NCBI RefSeq assembly: GCF_001510895.1
Contig: NZ_LPWA01000106.1
Location: forward strand, 1-64,000
From: Mesorhizobium loti
Lineage (GTDB): Bacteria; Pseudomonadota; Alphaproteobacteria; Rhizobiales; Rhizobiaceae
Length of the DNA stretch: 64,000 nucleotides
Direction of reading: 5' to 3'
The notes below the pieces were generated by a model, which saw only the letters and a list, made by a program, of their open reading frames with translations, had not been told where the DNA came from and did no database searches. This document shows positions 39,090-48,753 of the stretch, one piece after another (within the stretch, counting starts at the first letter, position 1; each line of letters opens with the position of its first letter). Made by a program: the position numbers and the translations under genes.

Positions 39090-39207
39090 TCATCTCCAGG
39101 GCGCGTTCTCCTCCCATTAGCGCCCTCGAGTGTTCCCCTCTGGAGGTTAGCCCTAATCGGCACTTCCAATCAAACTCAGCCGGATCTTTATTGATCCGGC
39201 TTTTTTG
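39090..39207 (+). ncRNA. Candidate anti-Shine-Dalgarno sRNA (alpha-r14/NfeR1-like)
   Basis: About 118 bases with no ORF. AGGGCGC/GCGCCCT (39098-39126) forms a stem whose loop exposes CTCCTCCC, the complement of a ribosome-binding site. A second exposed CCCCTC follows, with a competing CTCCAG/CTGGAG stem (39094-39145). It ends in a textbook terminator at 39178-39207. Length and layout match the rhizobial alpha-r14 family, which uses anti-SD loops to silence transporter mRNAs. The family call is by structure only. Confidence 0.6.
39178..39207 (+). terminator. Terminator of the candidate sRNA
   Basis: AGCCGGATC and GATCCGGCT form a perfect 9-bp stem around TTTATT, followed by TTTTT. No coding gene ends here on the plus strand, so it terminates an RNA gene. 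Confidence 0.85.
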
Positions 39208-39261
39208 TTGCCCCGAGATCACGGCGGGCCGGAAATGCGTGCGCGAAAGCCACGTAACAGT

Positions 39262-39286
39262 GACATGTAACATCGGGTAACATGTC
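39262..39286. promoter_or_regulatory. Operator-like inverted repeat
   Basis: GACATGTAAC, five bases, GTAACATGTC, with nine of ten arm positions matching. A third GTAACA unit lies at 39254. It stands 30 bases before a candidate structured RNA and after the sRNA terminator. Confidence 0.4.
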
Positions 39287-39318
39287 GCGGACGCACTCTA
39301 TCGATTAAGTAGACCATA

Positions 39319-39489
39319 GGACGCGGTTGGTCCGTTTGGGAGATGGGGGCATCACCCGGACGGGCCGGGCTCAGGCAGCTACCGCGTCCGAACCATTTCC
39401 TGATGCGGCGGACCTGCCGTTGCCTCCCAGGAAGACGGTCCGCAACACGAAACGGCGTCCGGATGATCCGGGCGCCGTTTCGTGTCTTC
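39319..39489 (+). ncRNA. Unassigned structured RNA candidate
   Basis: Three nested perfect stems in order: GGACGCGGT with ACCGCGTCC (39319-39327/39381-39389), enclosing a GGGAGATG/CATCACCC hairpin; GCGGACC with GGTCCGC (39408-39414/39437-39443), whose loop holds CCTCCC; and an 18-bp terminator-like hairpin at 39445-39485. Stem perfection exceeds what chance gives in GC-rich DNA. It could be a plus-strand sRNA, or on the minus strand the 3' end of the EF-G-like transcript. Confidence 0.4.
39445..39485. terminator. Strong hairpin at end of EF-G-like gene
   Basis: ACACGAAACGGCG and CGCCGTTTCGTGT plus an inner CCGG/CCGG make an 18-bp stem with a five-base loop, 17 bases past the stop of the leftward EF-G-like gene. 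No long T-run, but symmetrical, so it can end transcripts from either side. Confidence 0.65.
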
Positions 39490-39501
39490 AGCCAAAATCT
39501 G

Positions 39502-41553
39502 TCAGGCAGCCTTGCCGTTGGCGTTCATCGCCTCGTCGGCCAGGCGGCCGGTCAACTCGGCCATGTGGTCGAAACCGGCCTTGTAGCTGGCGACGCCCGC
39601 CGTCGCCGAGCGCAACTCGATGATCAGGTCGCCGATCTCGGCCTGGGGCATGGTCGCCTCGACCACGTCCCAGCCGGGCCAGTCGGGCCGCGCGTCATAG
39701 CCAAGGATCTGGCCGCGCCGCTGCGGGATCAACGCTATGATCCTCGAGGTGGCGTCGGACGGGGTGACGATCTCGACCTTCATGATCGGCTCCAGCAGAA
39801 CCGGCGAACAGGCCGCCATGCCTTCCTTCATCGCCAGCTTCGCCGCCATCTGGAAGGCCATGTCGGAGGAGTCGACCGCATGGTAGGAGCCGTCCGACAG
39901 GTTGACGGCGACATCGACCACCGGGAAGCCGAGCGGACCGGACTTCAGGTAGTCGCGAATGCCCGTTTCCACCGACTGGATGTAGGTCTTGGGCACGACG
40001 CCGCCGGTGATGGTGTCGGTGAACTGGAAGCCCAAGCCGCGCGGCAGCGGCTTGATCTCGATCACCACGTCGCCGAACTGGCCGTGGCCGCCGGACTGCT
40101 TCTTGTGGCGGCCGCGCTGCTGCGCGGATTTGCGGATCGTCTCGCGATAAGGCACTGCCGGCGAATGGCCTTCGATCGGGATCTGGTTCTTGCCCTCCAG
40201 GCGCTCGCGCACGACGCGCAGATGCATTTCGCCGTGGCCCGACAACACGGTTTCCGCGGAGTCCTGGTTGTGGTGCAGGTTGAGCGAGGGGTCCTCCTCG
40301 GCAAGCCTCTGGATCGCCGCAGACATCTTGACCTCGTCCTTGCGCTCCTTGGGGCGCAGCGCGAAGGCAAACACCGGCTGCGGTGGCTCCAGCGTGAACA
40401 GCGGCTTGGTGCCGCCCTTGGCCGAGCTCAGCGTCTGGCCGGTCCTGACGTTGTCGAGCTTGCCGAGCGCGACGGTATCGCCGGCCTTGGCCGATGAAAG
40501 CTTAGACTGATCCTTGCCCAGCATCTTGTAGATGCCAGAGACCTTCGTCGTGTCGCCGTTGGAGAGGAAAAGCTCGGCCGCATCGGCCAATTGGCCGGAA
40601 AGCATGCGCGACACCGACAGCTTGCCGCCATGCGCGGTGTGGATGGTCTTCATCACCTGCACGACCGTCTGGTTGCCGTCCGGTACACCCAGGCGCTTGC
40701 GGGTCGCCCCGACGTCCGGCGCATCGTGGCGGATCGTCTTCAGCAAACGCAATACGCCATTGCCTTTCTCCGCCGTGCCGATCAGCACAGGCGTCACCGT
40801 GCCGGCTCGCAGGTCGGCGGCAAGGTCGTCGAAGATCGCATCCTTCGGCGGCTCGATCTCTTCCAGGAGCTGTTCCATCAGCTGGTCGTCATGGTCGGCC
40901 AGTGTCTCCAGCATGGAGAAGCGCGCCTCAAGCTCGCGCGCCTTGTCGTCGTCGGGAATCTCGGCGACCTGGCTTTCGGCGTATTCGCGGTAGACATAGG
41001 CACGCTCCAGCGCGAGATCGATCGAGCCGATGACGACGCCGTCCTTGCGCAGCGGGATCTGGCGCAGCAGCAGCGGCACCGAGCTTGCCGGCTGCAGCAT
41101 CTTCAGCGTCTCGCGTACCCCGGCGATCGCCTTGTCCACCTTGTTGAGGAACAGGATGCGCGGCACACCGAGATCGTCGAGCTTGCGCATGATGAGCTGG
41201 AGCGCGGGTATCTTCTTTTCGTCCGCTTCGGCAACGACGACTGCGACATCGCAGGCCGCAAGCACCGGCTCTGCCTCGAAGGCGAATTCGATGGAGCCGG
41301 GGCAGTCGACGAAGGTCAACTGCTCACCCATGAACTCCGTGGTGGCAAAGGTCGCCTCGACGCTCATGGCGTGGGCGCGGGCCTCCGGCGAATGATCGGA
41401 AACAGTGTTGCCCGATGAGACGGGATTCTGGCGGGGAATGGCGCCCGTGCGGGCGAGGATTGCTTCGAGAAGTGTCGTCTTACCGCTTGCGAAGGGACCG
41501 ACTATGGCAATGCATTTCGGTCCCGTGCGTCGTCCTCCGGCGCGAGTACCCAT
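39502..41553 (-). CDS. Elongation factor G-like GTPase
   Basis: A 683-residue paralogue of EF-G. The P-loop is GPFASGKTTLLEAIL, the G3 box reads DCPGS rather than DTPG, and G4 is NKVDK. Domains II to V follow; domain IV has GRHKKQSGGHGQFGDV near 460 and domain V has PQRRGQILGYD near 610. Such EF-G-like proteins in alphaproteobacteria are not the main translocase, whose gene normally sits with rpsL-rpsG. Likely roles are ribosome recycling or an alternative factor; the exact job is unknown. Confidence 0.85.
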   Translation of the reverse strand: MGTRAGGRRTGPKCIAIVGPFASGKTTLLEAILARTGAIPRQNPVSSGNTVSDHSPEARAHAMSVEATFATTEFMGEQLTFVDCPGSIEFAFEAEPVLAACDVAVVVAEADEKKIPALQLIMRKLDDLGVPRILFLNKVDKAIAGVRETLKMLQPASSVPLLLRQIPLRKDGVVIGSIDLALERAYVYREYAESQVAEIPDDDKARELEARFSMLETLADHDDQLMEQLLEEIEPPKDAIFDDLAADLRAGTVTPVLIGTAEKGNGVLRLLKTIRHDAPDVGATRKRLGVPDGNQTVVQVMKTIHTAHGGKLSVSRMLSGQLADAAELFLSNGDTTKVSGIYKMLGKDQSKLSSAKAGDTVALGKLDNVRTGQTLSSAKGGTKPLFTLEPPQPVFAFALRPKERKDEVKMSAAIQRLAEEDPSLNLHHNQDSAETVLSGHGEMHLRVVRERLEGKNQIPIEGHSPAVPYRETIRKSAQQRGRHKKQSGGHGQFGDVVIEIKPLPRGLGFQFTDTITGGVVPKTYIQSVETGIRDYLKSGPLGFPVVDVAVNLSDGSYHAVDSSDMAFQMAAKLAMKEGMAACSPVLLEPIMKVEIVTPSDATSRIIALIPQRRGQILGYDARPDWPGWDVVEATMPQAEIGDLIIELRSATAGVASYKAGFDHMAELTGRLADEAMNANGKAA

Positions 41554-41791
41554 GGCTGACCTCCACTCAGGCGTTTCCCAAGAGAGCGATCAGCAAAAGT
41601 GGAAACCGGTTTTGCGTCCGATCGCACTCTGTGAAGAGCGGCGGCCGGCCTGTTCGGCCGTCGCGGGCGGGGTTGTTGCTCACCACCTGCCCAAGGCCAT
41701 CGTCACACGGGTTCGCGGAGAGGGCAAGGAAAATAGGAAATGCGCCGGCTTTGGTTTCGTCAGGCGCTCAGTCTGTCAGCCGCCCAGTTCG

Positions 41792-43321
41792 TCAGGCGCT
41801 GAGCGCGAGCGGTTGGCCATCGGCAGCGCAGAGCACGCTCGTCTTGTCGCGCGGCGCCGGTTTGCCGAAGAAATAGCCCTGGAAGCGGCTGCAACCGGCC
41901 GTGCGGGCAAGGGCGAACTCCTCCGCCGTTTCCACGCCTTCGGCGACGATGGTGATATCCTGGATGCGCGCGATCTGGGCGAGGGCGGAAACAAAGATCT
42001 GCGCCACCTGGTCGTGAGCGAGGCTACGGATGTAGGAGCGGTCGATCTTGACGCTGTCGATGGGCAAGGTTTTCAGATAGTTGAAGCCGCAATGACCGGT
42101 GCCGAAGTCATCGAGCGCGATGTGGAAGCCAAGCCCGCGCAGCGCTTCCAGGCGCCTGAGGATTTCCGGCGTCGCGGCGGTCGCGACCGTCTCGGTGATC
42201 TCGATGATGAACCCGGATGCCGACCTGCCGGTCTCGCGCAGAATGCGGTCGCACATCGTCACGATCTCGTCGCGCTTCAACTGCTCGCCGGAGACGTTGA
42301 TCGAAATGCGCTGCCCCGGAAAGTGGCCGATATCGGCGCAAGCGCGCTTGAAGACCCACTCGCCGATCATGTCGATGAGGGTCGAGCGCTCGGCGATCGG
42401 GATGAATTCTGCAGGCGATATCAGGCCTCGAACGGGATGGCGCCAGCGGATCAAACCTTCGAGCGCGTCGATGGAGCCCTCTGTACCCACGATCGGCTGA
42501 TAGTGGAGCTCCAGCTCGCCGAGATAGATGGCGGCGCGCAATTCACGCTCCACGAGGCGGCGATAACGCTTGTCCGACAGCATCTCCTCGTCGAAGACCG
42601 TGACGCGGCCCCGGCCTGCCGCCTTGCTTTCATAGAGCGCGAGGTCGGCAAGCAGCATCAGCTCGGTGGGGTTGGAGGCGTGCAGCGGCGCCAGCGCAAC
42701 CCCCAACGAGATCGACAGCGGAATGATCTTGCCTTCGTGCCGCTTTCCGGCCCGCATCGCGTCGAGCAGCCGGCGCGCATCCTTGCCGATGACGGCCGCG
42801 TCGCCATGCGGGACAATGACGCCGAACTCATCGCCGCCCAGCCGTCCGATAATGCCGTCGGCAAAGATGCGCTCCGCCTCCTTGACCAGATAGGCGAGGG
42901 CAAGGTCGCCGAACTGGTGGCCGAAGGTGTCGTTGAGCTGCTTGAAATGGTCGAGGTCGATCAACAGAAGGCTCGCCTGCCGCCGGTTGCGCAAGGTGCC
43001 CAGCCTGTCGCTCAACGCCTCGAGGAAATAGCGCCGGGTCATGGCGCCGGTCATCGCGTCGATGTTGAGAAAGCGGTGTTTCTCAGCTTCAGCGTCCGCC
43101 GCCGACTGCAGGCTTTGGACGACGCTCGAGCGCATATACATCAGCACCAGGAGCGCCAGGCTTGTCGCTGTCACCGACATGGCGAGGGCAGCGGCGCGTG
43201 AGGCGTCTTCGGTCAGGCCAAAGGCGGCAAGCCCGGTGGCGGCGATGCTCGCCACAAGCAGAACCTGGATGCCGCGGTAAATCCTGCCGCTATGATCCTT
43301 GATTGTCGCCAAGATGCTCAT
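41792..43321 (-). CDS. GGDEF-EAL cyclic-di-GMP turnover protein
   Basis: 509 residues. Two membrane segments near residues 20-35 and 47-62, then GGDEF domain with the intact motif GRLGGDEFGVIV near 160 and RAA I-site-like surroundings, then EAL domain with LEGLIRWRHP near 287, NVSGEQL, EITE, DDFGTG, KIDRSYI, AEGVE and QGYFFGKP. All residues for both synthesis and cleavage appear present; EGL replaces EAL, which is tolerated in active members. Single gene; inputs unknown because no sensory domain is visible. Confidence 0.92.
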   Translation of the reverse strand: MSILATIKDHSGRIYRGIQVLLVASIAATGLAAFGLTEDASRAAALAMSVTATSLALLVLMYMRSSVVQSLQSAADAEAEKHRFLNIDAMTGAMTRRYFLEALSDRLGTLRNRRQASLLLIDLDHFKQLNDTFGHQFGDLALAYLVKEAERIFADGIIGRLGGDEFGVIVPHGDAAVIGKDARRLLDAMRAGKRHEGKIIPLSISLGVALAPLHASNPTELMLLADLALYESKAAGRGRVTVFDEEMLSDKRYRRLVERELRAAIYLGELELHYQPIVGTEGSIDALEGLIRWRHPVRGLISPAEFIPIAERSTLIDMIGEWVFKRACADIGHFPGQRISINVSGEQLKRDEIVTMCDRILRETGRSASGFIIEITETVATAATPEILRRLEALRGLGFHIALDDFGTGHCGFNYLKTLPIDSVKIDRSYIRSLAHDQVAQIFVSALAQIARIQDITIVAEGVETAEEFALARTAGCSRFQGYFFGKPAPRDKTSVLCAADGQPLALSA

Positions 43322-43621
43322 GTCCGCGCCCCCACAGCACGGGCCATGGCTAGAGCTCAGCCGTTAAAAAGACATTGAGCGTAGCTTCTGCCTTGCTCCA
43401 TTCCCTGGCGCCGGGCTGCGCACCTCATTTTATGGTTAAAAAGCAATCATTTATGACAGTATCTTAAATGGCTAACAAAATAGTTGAGGTAGCGCCAAAG
43501 CATGCTTCGATGCTGCCGTAGTCGGCAGTCGGAAAGGCCGGTTGCACTGGCGCCGTGCCCGGATGAAACTGGTCGCGAGATGCTGCGGTCTGCGGTTCGC
43601 CAACGATTGAGGATTCGAACG

Positions 43622-44017
43622 ATGAAGATCATTGCGTGCGGCAGCGTGCCGACGATCATCGCGCCTGAGAAGTATTTCACCGGCAAGGTGCTTCAGACGC
43701 CGATCATCGAGAAGGAGGCACCGGCGCGACTGAGGGCGACGCTGGTCAGCTTCGAACCGGGCGCCCGCACCCATTGGCATACGCACCCGCTCGGCCAGAC
43801 GCTCTATGTCACGGCCGGCGCGGGGCTCGCGCAGACATGGGGCGGGCCGATCGAGGTGATCAGGGCGGGCGACGTCATCTCCTTCGCGCCCGGCGAGAAG
43901 CACTGGCACGGCGCCGGGCCAAAAACCACGATGACGCATGTCGCCATGCAAGAGGCGCTGGACGGCAGACACGCCGATTGGCTCGAAGCGGTCTCCGACG
44001 AGCAATACGGCGGCTGA
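43622..44017 (+). CDS. Cupin domain protein
   Basis: A 131-residue single-domain cupin. Motif 1 is GARTHWHTHPLGQTLYVTAG with the two histidines and one glutamine-type position, and motif 2 is PGEKHWHGAG. Relatives are annotated as (R)-mandelonitrile lyase-like or carboxymuconolactone-linked cupins. ATG 43622 follows the short leader; the open frame back to 43502 has no start context. Metal is likely Mn or Fe; substrate unknown. Convergent with the aminotransferase, sharing the terminator at 44031. Confidence 0.8.
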   Translation: MKIIACGSVPTIIAPEKYFTGKVLQTPIIEKEAPARLRATLVSFEPGARTHWHTHPLGQTLYVTAGAGLAQTWGGPIEVIRAGDVISFAPGEKHWHGAGPKTTMTHVAMQEALDGRHADWLEAVSDEQYGG

Positions 44018-44030
44018 TCGCCGTCAACAA

Positions 44031-44051
44031 AACCCGGCGCGAGGCCGGGTT
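44031..44051. terminator. Bidirectional terminator
   Basis: AACCCGGC and GCCGGGTT form an 8-bp stem between the convergent cupin and aminotransferase genes, with TTTCTC on the plus side and TTTTGTTG on the minus side. Confidence 0.75.
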
Positions 44052-44076
44052 TCTCATTGGCTGGACGTGTCGCCGT

Positions 44077-45330
<1,254 letters not shown>

Positions 45331-45484
45331 TCATGTCGCATCGCCGGCCCAAGCGCAAGCATTGTCGGATGATCCAGAGGTCAAGGTGGCGTGAGCTGCA
45401 ACCATGAATTCATCAACGGCCGGTAAACCCTTGGCTGGCAGGATGGCTGATTGAATTCCGCTGGTTTGGCGGAGCGAGGGACCT

Positions 45485-46384
45485 TTGTCGCGCAGCATCG
45501 GGCTTGCCCATATCATCCGTCATGATGACGGCACCTCCAGCGGTGTCTGGGGTATCTACACGCTGCAGAGCGCCTTCCAGCCGATCTTCGCCTTCAACGA
45601 AGGCAAGCTCTCGGTCGTGGCCTTCGAGGGGCTGATCCGGCCGTTCCGCGAGGGTGAGCCGCAGTCACCGATGAGCTTCTTCGGCACCTGCCCAGCTGGC
45701 GACCGGCTGCATATCGAGGCGCTGACCAGGACGCTGCATCTCCTCAACGCCGGCGCATGCCTGCCCGAAGAGGCATCCGTCTTCGTCAATTTCGATCCCT
45801 CGGTATTCACCGACCGCGCCATTGCCGACAAGGCGCTGCGCGACATGCGGCTGGTGCTGCATGAGGCCGGCATCGATCCGCGCCGTATCGTCTGCGAGGT
45901 CACCGAGCAGAAGTCGGCGTCGCAGGAGACGCTCTACGGCTTTGTCGAGGCGCTGCGCGCCAACGGCTTCCGCATCGCCGTCGACGATTACGGCGCCGAT
46001 GAGTCCGACATCAACCGCATCAAGGAATTGCGGCCCGACATCGTCAAGTTCGACGCCCACTGGATCACGCAGCTGATGGAGTCCGGGGCCGGATTCGCGT
46101 TGCTGACCGCGATGGTGAGGAGCTTCGAAAGCCAGGGCATCCGCACGGTCTTCGAAGGCATCGAGGAAGGCTGGCAGTTGGAGCTCGCCGAGAAGTCCGG
46201 GGCTTCGATGGTGCAAGGCTATGTGCTTGCCCGGCCGGAACTCGCCCCGACCAGTTTTCGCGTTTTCGGCACGAGCATGCAGGTGCCCGTGGCCGAGGAG
46301 AGCAAGACCACCACCGCCGCCAATCCGGCTCCGGTGCCGCCGTCGCGGCCGGCGAGGGTGTTTGGGCGCAAGGGGGTGCCATGA
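45485..46384 (+). CDS. Stand-alone EAL domain protein (first of a pair)
   Basis: 299 residues, TTG start after GAGGGAC. A single EAL domain with no GGDEF and no membrane segment: FEGLIRPF near residue 43, FVNFDPS, CEVTEQ, VDDYGADESD, VKFDAHWI, FEGIEEG and VQGYVLARP. The c-di-GMP cleavage residues seem present, but the family's RW after EAL is RP here and the DFGTG loop is DYGAD, so activity or dimerisation may differ. Overlaps the next EAL gene by 4 bases (ATGA). Confidence 0.85.
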   Translation: MSRSIGLAHIIRHDDGTSSGVWGIYTLQSAFQPIFAFNEGKLSVVAFEGLIRPFREGEPQSPMSFFGTCPAGDRLHIEALTRTLHLLNAGACLPEEASVFVNFDPSVFTDRAIADKALRDMRLVLHEAGIDPRRIVCEVTEQKSASQETLYGFVEALRANGFRIAVDDYGADESDINRIKELRPDIVKFDAHWITQLMESGAGFALLTAMVRSFESQGIRTVFEGIEEGWQLELAEKSGASMVQGYVLARPELAPTSFRVFGTSMQVPVAEESKTTTAANPAPVPPSRPARVFGRKGVP

Positions 46385-47241
46385 CCGCGCGACCCGAAAG
46401 GCGGCGCGATGTCGCCGAGGCGATCTTCGCCGACGAGATCGGCATCCAGTTCGGCGTCTATGGCGAGTTCCGGCTGTGGAGCGCCTATCAGCCGATCTTT
46501 GCGCCGCAGGGCAGGACGCTCAAACCCGTCGCCGTCGAAGCGCTGATCGAGCCGCGCCGCATCGCAACGCCCGTTTCGCCGGCGGTTTTCTTCGACAGCG
46601 TCGCGGCGTCGGATCGGCTGTTCGTCGAGACGATGTGCCGGATGCTGCATCTCGGCAATTACCGCAACATCGGCGTCGACGGGCTCACGCTGTTCTTCAA
46701 CTACGACCCGAAGATCAACGATCATCTCGGGCGGGCACTGGCCGAGATCCGCCTCATGACCAGGCATCTCGGCGATTTCGGCCTCGAGCCGGCCATGCTG
46801 GTCTGCGAGATCACCGAGCAGGCGGCCGACGACCATGTTCTCGCCGGCCTCGCGCGCGAGATGAGGCGTGACGGCATCCGCATCGCCATCGACGATTTCG
46901 GCACCGGACATTCGACCGAAGCGCGGATCGGCCTGCTGTCGCCCGACATCGTCAAGATCGATGGTGGCTGGTTCGCCGAGTTCTGCCGTCATGCCGCCGC
47001 CGAGCGGTTCTTCCGACCGCTGGTCTCGATGCTGCACGACCGCGGCGCCAAGGTGCTGGTCGAAGGCATCGAGCAGGCCACGCATCTGCGGGTCGCGCTG
47101 GACGGCGGCGTCGACCTCCTGCAGGGATACCATCTCGCCCGCCCGGCGCTCGCCGGCACGATCTTCAACGAAGAGCCGCTCTCGATCGACGCGCTGCTTG
47201 GCATGGACAACAAGGTCGTGCCTTTGCATCAGCGCCGCTGA
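46381..47241 (+). CDS. Stand-alone EAL domain protein (second of a pair)
   Basis: 286 residues. EAL motif VEALIEP near residue 54, FFNYDPK, CEITEQA, IDDFGTGHST, VKIDGGWF, VEGIEQ, LQGYHLARP. The conserved arginine after EAL is replaced by glutamate (EALIE). Its ATG overlaps the stop of the first EAL gene, so the two are translationally coupled. The pair probably arose by tandem duplication, and heterodimer formation is a reasonable inference. Confidence 0.87.
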   Translation: MTARPERRRDVAEAIFADEIGIQFGVYGEFRLWSAYQPIFAPQGRTLKPVAVEALIEPRRIATPVSPAVFFDSVAASDRLFVETMCRMLHLGNYRNIGVDGLTLFFNYDPKINDHLGRALAEIRLMTRHLGDFGLEPAMLVCEITEQAADDHVLAGLAREMRRDGIRIAIDDFGTGHSTEARIGLLSPDIVKIDGGWFAEFCRHAAAERFFRPLVSMLHDRGAKVLVEGIEQATHLRVALDGGVDLLQGYHLARPALAGTIFNEEPLSIDALLGMDNKVVPLHQRR

Positions 47242-47329
47242 TGTTTTCACCCAAAAACAAATCACTGGATGGGACACGCGCAGGCGCGTTAGAGGCTTCT
47301 CGATCGCTCAACGCATGAAGAGAGGGGCC

Positions 47330-47938
47330 ATGATACTTTATGACATGATCGACAGCGGCAATTGCTACAAGCCGCGCCTGTTGATGGCGAAGCTCGGCAT
47401 CCCCTTCAGCCGTATCGAGGTGAGCTCGCATACCGGCGACACGCGCAAGGCCGAGTATGTCGCCAAGAACCCGAACGCGATGGTGCCGCTGCTCGAGCTC
47501 GACGACGGCCGGCGCATCGCCGAATCCAATGCCATCCTGCTCTACCTCGCCGAAGGCACGCGCTTCCTGCCGGCGGACAAATATGAGCGGGCGCTGGCCT
47601 ATCAGTGGCTGTTCTTCGAACAGTACAGCCACGAGCCCTATGTAGCGGTGCGCAAGGCGTTGCTCACTTTCCCGGAAAGAGCGAAGGACGCCACGCCGGA
47701 GCGGCTGGCGCAGACGCTGGAGCGTGGCAACAAGGCACTCGGCGTGATGAACAGGCATCTGGAGCAGAACGCCTTTTTCGCCGGCAATGCCTTCAGCGTC
47801 GCCGACATCGCGCTCTATGCCTATACCCACACCGCCGAGAAGGGCGGCTTCCAGCTCGACGCCTACCCGGCCGTGGTGGAGTGGCTTAGCCGCGTCGAGG
47901 CGGACAAGGGACACGTGCCGCTGGAGTGGCAGCCCTGA
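47330..47938 (+). CDS. Glutathione S-transferase family protein
   Basis: 202 residues. The thioredoxin-like N-terminal domain has LYDMIDSGNCYKPRLLMAKLG, NPNAMVPLLELDDG (cis-proline) and ESNAILLYLAEG; the all-helical C-terminal domain has FFAGNAFSVADIALYAYTHTAEKG with the N-capping motif. ATG 47330 follows GAGAGG; another ATG lies at 47315. Substrate not inferable. Confidence 0.9.
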   Translation: MILYDMIDSGNCYKPRLLMAKLGIPFSRIEVSSHTGDTRKAEYVAKNPNAMVPLLELDDGRRIAESNAILLYLAEGTRFLPADKYERALAYQWLFFEQYSHEPYVAVRKALLTFPERAKDATPERLAQTLERGNKALGVMNRHLEQNAFFAGNAFSVADIALYAYTHTAEKGGFQLDAYPAVVEWLSRVEADKGHVPLEWQP

Positions 47939-47977
47939 GACAAGCCACGTCGGCAATTGGCGAAAGCTTCGATGAGA

Positions 47978-48190
47978 GCGTCCTTCTCCCCGTCTCTATA
48001 CGGGGAGAAGATGGCGGCAGCCAGATGAGGGGCAGCGCCAGCCCATGACGTTGATTTGCTATCTGGATTTCCGGCGGAGCAAACGAAGCTTATCGCGATT
48101 CGTTGCGCTGCCCCTCATCGCCCTACCGGGCACTTCTCCCCGTATAGAGACGGGGAGAAGGACGCAGCTTCGCCGATTTCGCCAATCGCC
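47978..48190. repeat. RIME-like element, halves in the opposite order
   Basis: Left half 47978-48037 (CTTCTCCCCGTCTCTATACGG to AGATGAGGGGCAGCG) and inverted right half 48105-48166 (CGCTGCCCCTCATCGCCCTA to CCCCGTATAGAGACGGGGAG). Compared with 29492-29670 the outer and inner ends are exchanged, so the elements are mosaics of movable halves. Confidence 0.78.
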
Positions 48191-48192
48191 AG

Positions 48193-48230
48193 AACAACAA
48201 AGGCGGGACAATGCCTTATGCCGGCAGCCT
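48193..48230. repeat. Left copy of a direct repeat flanking the toxin-antitoxin pair
   Basis: AACAACAAAGGCGGGACAATGCC then TTATGCCGGCAGCCT. The right copy, 48754-48800, has the same blocks with an additional CGCC half-stem in the middle. The copies flank the toxin and antitoxin genes. Confidence 0.6.
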
Positions 48231-48251
48231 AACTAAAGTGACCGCTGCCGG

Positions 48252-48506
48252 TTACCTCAAAAGGCGATCATAGTCCGAATGAGTGCCGATCCAAAACCAG
48301 ACCACATCGTCCTGATCTCGGACCGCGACAGCACGGTAGTCCAAGTCAACTCGCGCCGACCAGTAACGTCCAACCCGCTTGAAATGCAGCGAAGGATGAA
48401 ACGGATCAGCGCGTAGTTTGGCGAAGCTGCTATCCGCCTTCACCCTGATTGCTTTAGGTAGTTTGTCGTAAGCGTCCCAGAAAGAAGGGGCGGCAAAGTG
48501 ATTCAC
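48252..48506 (-). CDS. RelE/ParE-family toxin
   Basis: An 84-residue basic-aromatic protein of the RelE/ParE (YafQ/HigB-like) fold: PSFWDAYDKLPKAIRVKADSSFAKLRADPFHPSLHFKRVG, then YWSARVDLDYRAVAV and VVWFWIGTHSDYDRLL. The final H-x-D-Y and the R residues match mRNA-interferase-like members. It overlaps its antitoxin by 4 bases. Expected to cleave mRNA or poison gyrase; ribonuclease is likelier by motif. Confidence 0.85.
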   Translation of the reverse strand: MNHFAAPSFWDAYDKLPKAIRVKADSSFAKLRADPFHPSLHFKRVGRYWSARVDLDYRAVAVRDQDDVVWFWIGTHSDYDRLLR

Positions 48507-48703
48507 AGAGGCCGAGTCCGGCCTGCACGATGGTCGGCCAGAGCCTGCCCTGCGATCTTATCCAGCCGGCCCGCCTTCGCGTCAGCTTCGATCTGCCTAT
48601 CCCACAGATCTGCCTGAAGCGCCTTGAACCACGCGGCAAACGCCTTCAGGTCCTCGGGGCTCAGTTCGGCGACGGACTTTTCGATCTGTTCGAGTTTAGT
48701 CAT
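48503..48703 (-). CDS. Antitoxin of the RelE-like toxin
   Basis: A 66-residue acidic protein: KLEQIEKSVAELSPEDLKAFAAWFKALQADLWDRQIEADAKAGRLDKIAGQALADHRAG. The helix 'LSPEDLKAFAAWF' and 'WDRQIEADAKAGRLD' pattern recurs in antitoxins paired with ParE-like toxins. No DNA-binding domain is visible. ATG 48703 is chosen over 48760 because the latter would add a hydrophobic leader unlike the family. Confidence 0.82.
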   Translation of the reverse strand: MTKLEQIEKSVAELSPEDLKAFAAWFKALQADLWDRQIEADAKAGRLDKIAGQALADHRAGRTRPL

Positions 48704-48753
48704 GGCCAGCAAATAACATAGTTGACCCAACGAGGCCAATGGCAGCGATATAG

